Notes: generated by a model from the letters alone, not told the origin. A stretch of 64,000 bases of DNA from Spirochaetaceae bacterium (GCA_025356015.1 JANXYO010000067.1:1-64000), one strand, 5' to 3'. Shown: positions 7,829-16,765, numbered from the stretch's first letter. Numbers and translations are program-made.

Positions 7829-8826
7829 TCGACTTCATCGCCGGAGTCTTCGGCTCCTCGAACTACTGGTACATCGTCCTGCGCTCCACGGCGCCCATCC
7901 TCCTCGTGACCCTCGGGGCCGTCATCACCGAGCAGGCCGGGATCACCAACATGGCCCTCGAGGGCTCGATGCTCTGGGCAGCCCTGGTCGGGGTCCTGGC
8001 GAGCGCCGCGACCGGCAATGTCTGGATAGGCCTCGCGGGCGGCATCCTCGCCTCCCTCGTCGTCGCCTGGACCTTGGGCTTCTTCGCCCTCAAGCTGAAC
8101 GCCAACGCCGTGCTCTGCGGCGTGGCCCTCAACCTCGTTGGCACCGGCGGCACGGTCTTCGTGCTCTTCTCGCTCACGGGCGACAAGGGCATCTCCTCCT
8201 CCCTCGCGAGCAAGACCCTGCCCTTCATCAAGTTACCCTATTTGGGTGAAATACCCTGGCTCGGCAAGGTGGTCTCGGGCCAGAACATCGTCGTCTACCT
8301 CGCCATCCTCGCCGTCATCGTCGTCCACGTGATCCTCAACAAGCTGACGATCGGCCGACGCATCAGGGCCACGGGGGCCAATGTCGAGGCGGCCCGGAGC
8401 GCGGGCATCGATCCCGACAGGGTGAAGTTCCTCGCCCTCACCGTCTCGGGCGTCCTCGCGGGCCTCGCCGGTTGCTTCCTCTCGATGGGCTACACCTCGA
8501 ACTTCACCTCGGGCATCTCGGCGGGCAGGGGCTATGTCGCCAACGCAGCCCAGGTGGTCGCGGGTGGCACGGCGGTCGGGGCCATCTTCGCCTCCCTCAT
8601 CTTCGGGATCACCGACGCCCTCGCCACCTTCCTCCAGAACATCGGCCTGCCGCCCGAGCTCATCCAGTCCCTGCCCTACGCGGTCACGATCATCGGCTTC
8701 ATAGTTGTGACAATCTCGCGGGACAGGCGCGAGGCTGCCCGCAAGCGCGCCCTCTTCGCATCGGCCCCCGCGGCCGCGCCGCGTGAGCCTGTCCCTCCCA
8801 CTCGACCCGGCAGGGGGGCGGCGTGA
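7825..8826 (+). CDS. Nucleoside ABC transporter permease 2
   Basis: 333 aa, YufQ-like permease forming the heterodimeric channel with the preceding gene. It starts MIDFIAGVFGSSNYW at the ATGA overlap (7825-7828). Family features are ITEQAGITNMALEGSMLWAAL (typical lEGmml motif), GANVEAARSAGIDPDRVK and GRGYVANAAQVVAGG. The frame is also open far upstream, but that upstream part is a shadow of permease 1. The C-terminus ends in an Arg/Pro/Ala-rich tail and overlaps the next gene as GTGA. Confidence 0.9.
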   Translation: MIDFIAGVFGSSNYWYIVLRSTAPILLVTLGAVITEQAGITNMALEGSMLWAALVGVLASAATGNVWIGLAGGILASLVVAWTLGFFALKLNANAVLCGVALNLVGTGGTVFVLFSLTGDKGISSSLASKTLPFIKLPYLGEIPWLGKVVSGQNIVVYLAILAVIVVHVILNKLTIGRRIRATGANVEAARSAGIDPDRVKFLALTVSGVLAGLAGCFLSMGYTSNFTSGISAGRGYVANAAQVVAGGTAVGAIFASLIFGITDALATFLQNIGLPPELIQSLPYAVTIIGFIVVTISRDRREAARKRALFASAPAAAPREPVPPTRPGRGAA

Positions 8827-10154
8827 CCTGCGACCTGGTCATCGAGGGCTGCGCCATCCTCACCCTCGACTCGGGCTACCGCATCTTCGATCCCGGCTTT
8901 GTCGCCGTCGGCTCGGGCCGCATCGTGGGCCTGGGCCTGGCCGGCGAGTCCCTCGCCTACCCCGCGGCCCGCCGCATCGACGCGAGGGGCCGCCTCCTCA
9001 TGCCGGGCTTTGTCAACGTCCACACCCATGTCCCGATGGCGGCCTTCAGGGGGGCGGGCGAGGACATCGACGACCGCCTCTCCCGCTTCATCTTCCCCCT
9101 CGAGAAGAGCCTGGTGGACCGACAGCTCGTCTTCGAGTCCTCGCGCTACTGCCTGGCCGAGATGGCCAGGTCGGGCACCACCTGCTTCGCCGACATGTAC
9201 TACTTCGAGGACGAGGTGGCCAGGGCGGCCAAGCAGCTCGGCATGCGCTGCCTCCTGGGCGAGACGGTGGTAGGCTTCCCCGCCCCCGACGCGGTGGAAG
9301 CCCACGGCGGCCAGGACTACGCGCGGCGCTTCATCGAGGAGTGGCAAGGCGATGCCCTGGTCCAGCCCTGCTTCGCCCCCCACGCCCCCTACAGCGTCGA
9401 CGAGGCCCACCTCAAGGCAATCTGGTCTGAAGCGGAGCGCCTGGGTGTGAAGGTCCTCATGCACCTCGCCGAGACTGAGAAGGAAGCCGCCGCCTTCCGC
9501 GCCTCGCACGGGTCCTCGGTGAGATACCTCGAGTCGATAGGCTGCCTGGGGAGCGGCCTCGTGGCCGCCCACATGATCTACGTCGACGACCAGGACATCG
9601 AGATCCTCTCGAGGCGGGGCGTCGCGATAGCCCACTGCCCCGCCTCAAACGCCAAGTCTGGGAGGCCCATAGCTCCCGCCTACAAATACCGGGCCGCCGG
9701 CCTCCGGCTTGGCCTTGGCACCGACGGGCCGATCTCGGGCAACGGCATGGACATGATGGGGGTCACGGGCCTCTACCCCAAGCTCCAGAAGGTCCTCTCC
9801 GGTCGGCGGGGCGAGGTGGGCGCGAGAGAGGCCCTCAGGGCGGCCACCCTGGGCGGGGCCGAGGCCCTGGGCCTCGCCGACAAGATCGGCTCGATAGAGA
9901 TCGGCAAGCGCGCCGACCTCGTCCTCGCCGACGCGGGGGACTTCAACGTCCAGCCCGTCTATGACTGGTACGCCACAGCCGTCTACGCCCTTCGTCCGCA
10001 CAACGTCCGCACCGTGCTTGTGGATGGGCGCATCATCGTCGAGGAGGGCAGGCTGACCACCCTCGACGAGGACGAGTGCAAGGCCGGCATGCGCGCGATT
10101 GCCGAACGCTGCCGCGGAGAGATCGCGAGGCTTTCCAAGGAGCAGAGTCCATGA
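8823..10154 (+). CDS. Amidohydrolase-family deaminase (SAH/MTA or guanine deaminase-like)
   Basis: 443 aa, TRZ/ATZ-type amidohydrolase. Metal ligands are visible: NVHTHVPM (HxH, ~residues 66-71), HAPYSVDE, LMHLAETEKEA (His and adjacent Glu) and LGTDGPISGNGMD (catalytic Asp). The C-terminal strand domain is GKRADLVLAD. Family members deaminate adenosine-type compounds (S-adenosylhomocysteine, methylthioadenosine), guanine or cytosine. Placement between a nucleoside importer and purine nucleoside phosphorylase argues for a purine substrate, but the exact one is inferred. GTG start at the GTGA overlap with permease 2. Confidence 0.85.
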   Translation: MTCDLVIEGCAILTLDSGYRIFDPGFVAVGSGRIVGLGLAGESLAYPAARRIDARGRLLMPGFVNVHTHVPMAAFRGAGEDIDDRLSRFIFPLEKSLVDRQLVFESSRYCLAEMARSGTTCFADMYYFEDEVARAAKQLGMRCLLGETVVGFPAPDAVEAHGGQDYARRFIEEWQGDALVQPCFAPHAPYSVDEAHLKAIWSEAERLGVKVLMHLAETEKEAAAFRASHGSSVRYLESIGCLGSGLVAAHMIYVDDQDIEILSRRGVAIAHCPASNAKSGRPIAPAYKYRAAGLRLGLGTDGPISGNGMDMMGVTGLYPKLQKVLSGRRGEVGAREALRAATLGGAEALGLADKIGSIEIGKRADLVLADAGDFNVQPVYDWYATAVYALRPHNVRTVLVDGRIIVEEGRLTTLDEDECKAGMRAIAERCRGEIARLSKEQSP

Positions 10155-10882
10155 ACGAGCACGAGATCCTTCCGGAAGGGACGCCCCACATCGCCCCCGA
10201 GGCCCCGATCGCGCCGACTGTCCTCATGCCGGGCGACCCCTTGCGCGCCCAGTACATCGCCGAGAACTTCCTCGAGGGCGCGAGGCAGTTCAACCGCGTC
10301 CGCGGCATGCTCGGCTTCACGGGGAGCTACAAGGGCATGCAGGTCTCGGTCATGGGCTCGGGCATGGGCATACCCTCGATGGGGATCTACTCCTACGAGC
10401 TCTTCAAGCAATTCGGGGCAAAGCGGATCCTCCGCCTGGGGACCTGCGGAGCTTACCGCGAGGACATGGAGTTAGGCGACATCGTCATGGCCCAGGCATC
10501 GTCGACCAACTCCTCTTGGGCGAGCCAGTACGAGCTCGGCGGGACCTTTTCGGCCATCCCCGACTTCGGCCTCCTCGAGGCCGCCGTGGCCACCGCGCGG
10601 AGGCTCAGGAAGCGCTTTGTCGTCGGCAACACCCTCTGCCTGGACCAGTTCTCGCGCTACCACAAGACGCCGCAGGTGTGGAAGCCCTGGGTCGAGATGG
10701 GCATCGTCGCTGGCGACATGGAGGCCTTCGCCCTGTACTGCAACGCTGCCGCCTGCGGGGGCAGGGCCCTCGCCATGTTCACCGTCTCCGACCTCAGGCT
10801 CAAGGACCTCCACATGAGCGTGGAGGAGCGCGAGAGGGCCCTTGGCTCCATGATCGAGGTGGCTCTCGAATCCCTCCTTTAG
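10151..10882 (+). CDS. deoD: Purine-nucleoside phosphorylase
   Basis: 243 aa, hexameric PNP of the DeoD type. It cleaves purine (deoxy)ribonucleosides with phosphate to base plus (deoxy)ribose-1-phosphate. Motifs: PGDPLRAQYIAENFL (phosphate loop), GSGMGIPSMGIYSYELF, RLGTCGAY, GDMEAFALYCNA and VSDLRLK (catalytic Asp region). It starts ATGAACGAGC at the ATGA overlap with the deaminase gene; the frame is open further upstream but that is a shadow. Last gene of the operon: imported nucleosides are deaminated and/or phosphorolysed here. Confidence 0.93.
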   Translation: MNEHEILPEGTPHIAPEAPIAPTVLMPGDPLRAQYIAENFLEGARQFNRVRGMLGFTGSYKGMQVSVMGSGMGIPSMGIYSYELFKQFGAKRILRLGTCGAYREDMELGDIVMAQASSTNSSWASQYELGGTFSAIPDFGLLEAAVATARRLRKRFVVGNTLCLDQFSRYHKTPQVWKPWVEMGIVAGDMEAFALYCNAAACGGRALAMFTVSDLRLKDLHMSVEERERALGSMIEVALESLL

Positions 10883-10921
10883 TCGAAGAGACCATAGGCG
10901 AGGGGACCAGCGGCGAAGGGT

Positions 10922-12289
10922 CTAGAGGTCCATGGTCGAGCGGTAGGCCGAGGTCTTCCTGCGGTGCTCTGCCCGGGCCGCCGCGAGGATCGCGGGGGCC
11001 TTGAGGAGCTCGAGCCCCGTCCCAGCGAGGACCTTGGCCGCCCAGAGCATCGCCTTGAAGCCCTGGGACGAGCCCGAGGCCGCGCAGGACTGCCAGGTGT
11101 GTGCCCCTACCCCGAGAGGCCAGGTGGCGGCGTTCATCTGGCCCGTCGGCGCGACGTAGGAGACATCGCCGACATCGAGGGAACCCGCGATCCTGAAACC
11201 CTCGCCGTAGTCGCCGACAGCCCCGTGGATCGCCTCCTTGAGGAGGGTGGATGGAGCCCCGATGATCGAGAGGGTCGAGCCGCGGTCGGCCTTGCCCACT
11301 GCGGACGCAAGCTTCGAGGCAAAGTCCCTCTCCTTGGCGTCGTGGGAAGGCAGGGGAGTCGCGCGCATCACCCCAAGGATGCAGTCGTGGATCGCGTCGT
11401 TGGGGATGAAGTCGCACTTGCCGTGGCTGGCCTCCCAGGAGAAGGAGGTCTCGGTCATCATGGCCGCGCCCTTGGCGACCTTGAGCACCCGCTTGAAGGC
11501 CGAGCGGACATCGGCCCCCCTCGGCCCGCGGATATAGAGGGCCATAGCGGCCTCGGCCGGCACGATGTTGGGCCGCCTGCCCCCGTCGGTGATCACGTAG
11601 TGGAAGAGGATCCCCCTCGCCACGTGCTCGCGAAGGAACTCGATCCCCAGGTTCATGAGCTGGACAGCGTCCAGGGCCGACCTGCCCACGTGGGGGGCCA
11701 TTGCCGCGTGGCTCGCCCTTCCCTTGAAGCGGAAGCTCAAGGCGAGGTTGGCGCTCGTCGAGTAGCGGTGGGTGGTGTTGAGGTCGGCGGGATGCCAGGA
11801 GAGGGCGGCGTCCAGATCGTCGAAGCGTCCGGCCTTGACCAGGGGGATGCGCCCCAGGGCCTCCTCTGCCGGGCAGCCGTAGTAGCGCACGGTGCCCGGA
11901 AGCCTGTTGGCCTTCGCGGCATCGGCGAGGGCGGCGGCGGCAGCCAGGGAACCCACGCCCAGGAGGTTGTGGCCGCAGGCGTGGCCCGGCCCCCCCTCGA
12001 CCAGGGCCTGTTTCAAGGCCGAGCAGGCCTGGGACATCCCGGGCAGGGCGTCGTACTCGCCCATGATGCCGATGACAGGCTTCCCCTTCCCCTTCTCGGC
12101 GAAAAAGGAATGCTTCATCTCGGGGCACTCTGTGATGCGGAAACCCAGGGCTCCCAGGTGATCGCGATGGAGGGCCGAGGACCTCTCTTCCTGGTAGGAG
12201 GTCTCGGGATGCTCCCAGATGTCCTTCGCGAGAGCGGTGTATTCCCGTCCGTGCGAATCGATGTAGGCTGCGATGCCCTTCCCGTCCAT
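10922..12289 (-). CDS. M20-family amidohydrolase, AbgB-like
   Basis: 455 aa. It resembles p-aminobenzoyl-glutamate hydrolase subunit B and related amidohydrolases: IWEHPETSYQE, GIMGEYDALPGMSQ, metal site GPGHACGHNLLG, YGCPAEE, and a dimerisation-domain stretch FKGRASHAAMAPHVGRSALDA. The C-terminal ligand region has PTGQMNAATWPLGVGAHTWQS. The substrate is unknown; the paralogue at 2483-3787 is only distantly similar by eye. It faces the nucleoside operon tail to tail (39 bp apart) and lies 20 bp downstream of the sensor kinase gene. Confidence 0.85.
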   Translation of the reverse strand: MDGKGIAAYIDSHGREYTALAKDIWEHPETSYQEERSSALHRDHLGALGFRITECPEMKHSFFAEKGKGKPVIGIMGEYDALPGMSQACSALKQALVEGGPGHACGHNLLGVGSLAAAAALADAAKANRLPGTVRYYGCPAEEALGRIPLVKAGRFDDLDAALSWHPADLNTTHRYSTSANLALSFRFKGRASHAAMAPHVGRSALDAVQLMNLGIEFLREHVARGILFHYVITDGGRRPNIVPAEAAMALYIRGPRGADVRSAFKRVLKVAKGAAMMTETSFSWEASHGKCDFIPNDAIHDCILGVMRATPLPSHDAKERDFASKLASAVGKADRGSTLSIIGAPSTLLKEAIHGAVGDYGEGFRIAGSLDVGDVSYVAPTGQMNAATWPLGVGAHTWQSCAASGSSQGFKAMLWAAKVLAGTGLELLKAPAILAAARAEHRRKTSAYRSTMDL

Positions 12290-12309
12290 GCTCCCTCCCC
12301 CTTCCCGCC

Positions 12310-13686
12310 CTAGCCAATCCCCGGAAACACGAAGTGGTAGCTCACCCCGCCCTCGACGGAGAGCTCGAGGGAACCGCCGAGCTGGCCGCAGAGGTCCTGG
12401 ACGAGGAGGGCCCCGAGGGAGCGGCTCCTCAGGATGGTCTCGGCCGACTCCGGGGCCGCGCCGTCGTCGGCTATCACGAGCTCAAGGCCGCGTTCGCCCC
12501 TGGCTGCCCGGATGGAGACCTTGCCCCGCGGCCGCGCGCCAAAGCCGTGCTTGATGGAATTGGTGACGATCTCGGTCGCGATGAGGCCAAGGGGGATGAG
12601 GATGTCGGCGGGCAGCCTTATGGCCGGGGCCACGAGCTCGACTTCTATCGACCCGGGCTCGTCGCGAAGGGAGCGCAGGAGGCTGCTCGCCAGCTCGCCC
12701 AGGTACTCACCCATGTCTATGTTCTGGAGGTCAGAGCTCCTGTAGAGCTTTTCGTGGATCAGGGAGATCGCCTGGATCCTGCTCTCAAGGTCCTCGTAGG
12801 AGCCGAGGGCCTCTCTCGGGCTCTCGGACTTCTGGAGGCTGATGAGGCTGTTCACCATCGTGAGGTTGTTCTTGACGCGATGGTAGACCTCCTTGAGCAG
12901 GGTATCCTTCTCCCTGAGGGCGGTGCTGAGCTCAGAGGTCCTCTGGTCGACCATCTCGCTGAGGTGGCTGCGGTGCAGGGACAGCTCGGCCTGGGTCTTC
13001 AGCATCGAGCGGAGGTAGAGGGCGATCGAGGCTCCGAGGACCAGGAACAATGCCGAGAAGGAGAGGATCAGGATCTCGCTGTGGCTTACCAGGTGGGCTA
13101 TCCTCGCCTTCGAGGTCGCGAAGAGGTAGTCCTCCAGCTGGACAAGAACCATGCTCCGGGCCTCGAGGAGGACCATGAATCTCCCCGTCGCCGAGGCGAA
13201 GTCATCGAGGAGCCTGCCCGCCACGGCAATGCCACGGGAAGCCGTCGCAAGCTCCAAAGTCCCGCGCAGGCCGGCAAGGGCCGCCTCGTAGTCACGGTCG
13301 GATTCGGCGCTCCTCTCGCCGAGCAGGAGGGGGTCGCTCCCGAGCTGGGGGGCGAGGAAATTGGGGTCGATCCTCGTCACATACTGGGCGTGGCTCAGAA
13401 GGCCCGCGCTCGAGTTGAGCCTTCGTTCGAGGGCAGCTTGCGGAGCCTCTCCAGGGAGGGGGGAGAAGATGAGGACGCGGTGGGCCGCGAAGATCACCCG
13501 CGAGAGCGAGGCGCTCTGGTCGATCACGTTTTCCTTGTAGCTCGCCGAGTCCTCGCGCGCGAGCTTGCCCAGCTCGAGGGCGTTGGAGAAAGCCAGGGCG
13601 AGAAGGGCGGCAAGGCTGGCCGCGCCAAGGATCGCAAGGGGCAGCAAGGGGGGCAGGCGCCTCTGCGACAGGATGGGCGGCCTCAC
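12310..13686 (-). CDS. Membrane sensor histidine kinase (HisKA_2 type)
   Basis: 458 aa. One transmembrane helix at ~13-33, an extracytoplasmic sensor region of ~170 residues without a named domain I recognise, a second helix at ~204-226, then a short coiled segment and the HisKA_2 phosphoacceptor box EVYHRVKNNLTMVNS (His ~269). A HATPase_c domain follows (ATEIVTNSIKHGFG N-box, LELVIADDGAAP G-box). Kinases of this type often feed a stand-alone or ANTAR-type regulator; none is adjacent. It overlaps the molybdopterin-fold gene by 4 bp, so that exported protein may supply or modify its signal. Confidence 0.88.
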   Translation of the reverse strand: MRPPILSQRRLPPLLPLAILGAASLAALLALAFSNALELGKLAREDSASYKENVIDQSASLSRVIFAAHRVLIFSPLPGEAPQAALERRLNSSAGLLSHAQYVTRIDPNFLAPQLGSDPLLLGERSAESDRDYEAALAGLRGTLELATASRGIAVAGRLLDDFASATGRFMVLLEARSMVLVQLEDYLFATSKARIAHLVSHSEILILSFSALFLVLGASIALYLRSMLKTQAELSLHRSHLSEMVDQRTSELSTALREKDTLLKEVYHRVKNNLTMVNSLISLQKSESPREALGSYEDLESRIQAISLIHEKLYRSSDLQNIDMGEYLGELASSLLRSLRDEPGSIEVELVAPAIRLPADILIPLGLIATEIVTNSIKHGFGARPRGKVSIRAARGERGLELVIADDGAAPESAETILRSRSLGALLVQDLCGQLGGSLELSVEGGVSYHFVFPGIG

Positions 13687-14252
13687 TGGACCAAGATGTC
13701 CACGAGCTGCCAGACAAGCTGGTGCTTGTAGAGGTCGCTCGCAAGTTCCGGGTTTTTCGAGAAGTCGATGGCGATCGCGAGGGGGCCGCGCTTTTTCGTG
13801 GACGGCTCTGCCGAGAAGGCCTTGCCGTCGATCATGTAGGCGAGGATGTAGCCGTGCTTCTCGTAGTCCTCGCGCCTCACCGGTATCGAGTACTTGTTCC
13901 TGGCGGTGAGGATGAGACGCGATGCCTGTTCGTCGATTCCGATCCAGGCCATCAGCTGCTTGAGGGGGATGCCGGTGAAGCCGTGCTCCTTGCCGTCCCA
14001 GGGATCGAGGCTGTGGAAGCTGACCGAGGGGAGGGCCATGATGGTCTTGAGGTCGAGGAAGACACTCTCGTTCTGCCCCGTCCTCCCCCTCACGACCAGA
14101 TCGGCAGTCTCGGCCGTGAGACCCCTCGGAAAGGCCGGGGAGGCCAAGGGCTGGACCTGGACCGCCTTCTCCTGGGCCCCGAGCCTGGCCGGGGCCGGGC
14201 CGGCAAACAGGAGGACAAGAAGGAGGCAGGTGCTGACGTTCCGAAGCTTCAT
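13683..14252 (-). CDS. Exported molybdopterin-oxidoreductase-fold domain protein
   Basis: 189 aa from the ATG at 14252, which begins a signal peptide (MKLRNVSTCLLLVLLFAGPAPARLGAQ). The mature part resembles the small SUOX/YedY-type domain: a segment like DLKTIMALPSVSF followed by FTGIPLKQLMAWIGI and RNKYSIPVRREDYEKHGYILAYMIDGKAF. The conserved Cys that ligates Mo in sulfite oxidases is not visible, so it may be a ligand-binding relative rather than an enzyme. It is translationally coupled (ATGA) to the following histidine kinase, suggesting a two-gene sensory unit. Confidence 0.6.
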   Translation of the reverse strand: MKLRNVSTCLLLVLLFAGPAPARLGAQEKAVQVQPLASPAFPRGLTAETADLVVRGRTGQNESVFLDLKTIMALPSVSFHSLDPWDGKEHGFTGIPLKQLMAWIGIDEQASRLILTARNKYSIPVRREDYEKHGYILAYMIDGKAFSAEPSTKKRGPLAIAIDFSKNPELASDLYKHQLVWQLVDILVQ

Positions 14253-14288
14253 TGTATGCTCCCGGTATGGGCCGATCGCGAGATGGAG

Positions 14289-14318
14289 ACTATACCCGAG
14301 ACGGCCTGTCGCGGACAA
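14289..14318 (-). promoter_or_regulatory. Predicted promoter of the molybdopterin-fold/sensor kinase genes
   Basis: Minus strand: -35 TTGTCC (14318-14313), 18-bp spacer, -10 TATAGT (14294-14289), 37 bp upstream of the ATG at 14252. It is back to back with the XRE-cupin promoter; the two -35 elements are only 7 bp apart. Confidence 0.5.
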
Positions 14319-14325
14319 TGGCACG

Positions 14326-14356
14326 TTGACACTATCCGTAGAAACCTGTCTATACT
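14326..14356 (+). promoter_or_regulatory. Predicted promoter and RBS of the XRE-cupin regulator
   Basis: -35 TTGACA (14326-14331), an unusually long 19-bp spacer, -10 TATACT (14351-14356), and GGAGG (14365-14369) eight bases before the ATG at 14378. The leader is very short, about 15 nt. The long spacer may mean the promoter needs help or is regulated by the encoded protein. Confidence 0.5.
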
Positions 14357-14377
14357 CCTCGGGCGGAGGCACGACCA

Positions 14378-14941
14378 ATGACCCAAGCCTACTCCGAAAT
14401 CGCAGAGCGGATGAAGGCCATCCGCGAGATGGCCGGGATCACCCGGGAGACCCTGGCAGCCGAGTTGAAGCTTGAGGTCGAACGCCTCGGGAGCTACGAG
14501 GAGGGCGAGGAGGACATACCCGTGGGAGTCCTCCTGGGCGCCGCCGCCCGGCTTGGTGTCGACGTGACCGCCCTCATCACCGGTGAGGAGCCCCGCCTCA
14601 AGGTCTACAGCCTCGTCCGCAAGGGAAGGGGGCTCGAGGTCGAGCGCAGGAAGGAATACCGCTACCGCGACCTCGCCTACAACTTCCAGGGCCGCAAGGC
14701 CGAGGTATTCCTCGTCACTGTCGAGCCGGGGAAGGCCGCCGCGGCCCACGGCTACGCCCACGAGGGCCAGGAGTTCAACTACCTCCTCTCCGGCCGCATG
14801 GAGGTCATCATCGACGGCCACGAGCTCGAGCTCGCCGAGGGAGACTCCGTCTACTTCGACTCCGGCAAGGAGCACGCGATGGCCGCCATAGGTGACGAGG
14901 GCGCGACCTTCCTCGCCGTGACCCTGGGGGCAGGGAAATGA
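14378..14941 (+). CDS. XRE-family transcriptional regulator with C-terminal cupin sensor
   Basis: 187 aa. N-terminal helix-turn-helix (residues ~7-62: ERMKAIREMAGITRETLAAELKLEVERLGSYEEGEE split across the HTH) followed by a linker and a cupin domain (~110-185: AHGYAHEGQEFNYLLSGRMEV, DSVYFDSGKEHAM). Regulators of this kind bind a small acid or its CoA or amino derivative in the cupin. It overlaps the acyl-CoA synthetase gene by 4 bp, a common pairing, so it likely controls that gene in response to its substrate. Confidence 0.88.
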   Translation: MTQAYSEIAERMKAIREMAGITRETLAAELKLEVERLGSYEEGEEDIPVGVLLGAAARLGVDVTALITGEEPRLKVYSLVRKGRGLEVERRKEYRYRDLAYNFQGRKAEVFLVTVEPGKAAAAHGYAHEGQEFNYLLSGRMEVIIDGHELELAEGDSVYFDSGKEHAMAAIGDEGATFLAVTLGAGK

Positions 14942-16692
14942 GCGCGCTCAGCGAGCGCTTCCTCCCGCGCATCGAGTTCTCCTCCTACGAGGATTTCCGC
15001 GACAATTTCGACATCAGGATGCCTCCCTCCTTCAACTTCGCCTTCGACGTGGTCGACGAGTGGGCCAGGATCGAGCCTTCCCGGACCGCCCTGGTCTGGT
15101 GCGACGACGAGGGCGGAGAGGAGGTATTCAGCTACGCCCGGCTCAAGGAGCTCTCGGACCGCGCAGCCAGCCTCTTCAAGGCCGAGGGCATCGGCAAGGG
15201 CGACGCCGTCATGCTCATCTTGAGGCGGCGCCACGAGTTCTGGGCCGCCATCCTCGGTCTCCACAAGCTGGGCGCCGTCGCGATCCCCGCGACCCACCTC
15301 TTGACCGTCAAGGACATCGTGTACCGAAACAAGGCCGCCGACGTGAGGATGATCGTCTCCGTCGCAGACAGCGACATCATGGCGCGCATCGACGAGGCCC
15401 AGGCGAGCTCGCCGAGCCTCGTGCGCAAGGCCTTTGTCAGGACCCGCGCCGGGGCCGGGACCAAGACCGGTGCACCAGCCGAAGCCGGCGCGCCGGGAGC
15501 GGGCGCCTCTGGGTTGACCGCCGCGCCCGGCGCTCCGCCATGGCTCGACTTCGGGGCCGGCCTCGCCTCGGCCTCGCCCTCCTTCCCCCGCCCCACAGGC
15601 GGCGAGGCGAGCTCGAAGGGCGACCGCTTCCTCCTCTACTTCACCTCGGGCACGACGGGCATGCCCAAGATGGTCGCCCACGACTACAGCTACCCGCTCG
15701 GACACCTGATCACCGCCGGCTACTGGCAGCAGTGCCGGGAAGGAGGCCTCCACCTCACCGTGGCCGACACGGGCTGGGCCAAGGCGGCATGGGGCAAGCT
15801 CTATGGCCAGATGCTCTGGGGGACCTCTGTCTTCGTCTACGACTACGGCTCGAAGTTCAAGCCCCGGGACCTCCTCGACGTGATCGCCAAGTACCGCATA
15901 ACGTCTTTCTGCGCCCCGCCCACGATCTACCGCTACCTCATAAAGGAGGAGCTCTCGAACTGGGACCTCGGTTCCCTCGAGAGCTGCACGGTGGCGGGCG
16001 AGCCCCTGAACCCCGAGGTCTACGAGCGCTGGCTCGAGGCCACTGGTCTCGAGCTCATGGAGGGCTACGGCCAGACCGAGCTGATCGTCACCGTGGCGAC
16101 CTTCAAGGGCCTGCGGCCCAAGCCGGGCTCCATGGGCAAGCCCGGCCCCGGCTACGATGTCGACGTAGTCGATGAGGAGGGCCGTTCCTGCGAGGCAGGC
16201 GAGGAGGGACAGATCGTCGTCCGCACCGAGGGACGCAGGCCCTGGGGCATCTTCCAGGGCTACTACCGCGACGAGGAGCTCACCACGCGGGCATGGCACG
16301 GCGGAGTCTACTACACGGGCGACATGGCCTGGAGGGACGAAGACGGCTACTACTGGTTCGTCGGCAGAGCCGACGACCTCATCAAGAGCTCGGGCTATAG
16401 GATCGGCCCCTTCGAGGTCGAGAGCGCCCTCGTCGAGCACCCGGCTGTCCTCGAGTGCGCCGTCACCGGAGTGCCCGACCACGACCGCGGCGCCGTCGTC
16501 AAGGCGACGGTGGTCCTCGCCAAGGGCTACGTGGCGAGCGAGGACCTCGTGACCGAGCTCCAGGACCACGTGAAGAAGGTCACCGCGCCCTACAAGTATC
16601 CGCGCATCATCGAGTTCGCGAGCGAGCTGCCAAAGACCATCTCGGGCAAGATCCGCCGCGTCGAGATACGCTCCAAGGACGGGGATAGCTAG
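14938..16692 (+). CDS. Acyl-CoA synthetase (AMP-forming), medium-chain/aryl type
   Basis: 584 aa, ANL superfamily. It activates a carboxylic acid with ATP and CoA through an acyl-adenylate. Motifs: P-loop YFTSGTTGMPKM (~residue 233), GYGQTE, YYTGDMAWRDEDGYYWFVGRADDLIKSS broken into A7/A8 core elements, and the C-terminal Lys of KTISGKIRR. Family relatives act on acetate, propionate, medium-chain or aromatic acids; the substrate is not readable. Odd feature: an Ala/Gly/Pro/Thr-rich low-complexity insert of about 35 residues (~168-203), just before the P-loop and probably a surface loop. Co-expressed with the overlapping XRE-cupin regulator. Confidence 0.88.
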   Translation: MSALSERFLPRIEFSSYEDFRDNFDIRMPPSFNFAFDVVDEWARIEPSRTALVWCDDEGGEEVFSYARLKELSDRAASLFKAEGIGKGDAVMLILRRRHEFWAAILGLHKLGAVAIPATHLLTVKDIVYRNKAADVRMIVSVADSDIMARIDEAQASSPSLVRKAFVRTRAGAGTKTGAPAEAGAPGAGASGLTAAPGAPPWLDFGAGLASASPSFPRPTGGEASSKGDRFLLYFTSGTTGMPKMVAHDYSYPLGHLITAGYWQQCREGGLHLTVADTGWAKAAWGKLYGQMLWGTSVFVYDYGSKFKPRDLLDVIAKYRITSFCAPPTIYRYLIKEELSNWDLGSLESCTVAGEPLNPEVYERWLEATGLELMEGYGQTELIVTVATFKGLRPKPGSMGKPGPGYDVDVVDEEGRSCEAGEEGQIVVRTEGRRPWGIFQGYYRDEELTTRAWHGGVYYTGDMAWRDEDGYYWFVGRADDLIKSSGYRIGPFEVESALVEHPAVLECAVTGVPDHDRGAVVKATVVLAKGYVASEDLVTELQDHVKKVTAPYKYPRIIEFASELPKTISGKIRRVEIRSKDGDS

Positions 16693-16737
16693 ACCCGGCT
16701 CTTCCGCGACCGGATATCTCGGCTTGGCGAGGCGCTA

Positions 16738-16765
16738 TTGACGACTGGGCATTGGCCTGTAGAAT
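16738..16765 (+). promoter_or_regulatory. Predicted promoter of the MFS transporter gene
   Basis: -35 TTGACG (16738-16743), 16-bp spacer, -10 TAGAAT (16760-16765). Its position argues that translation starts at the ATG at 16828 and not in the open frame that begins at 16738. Confidence 0.55.
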
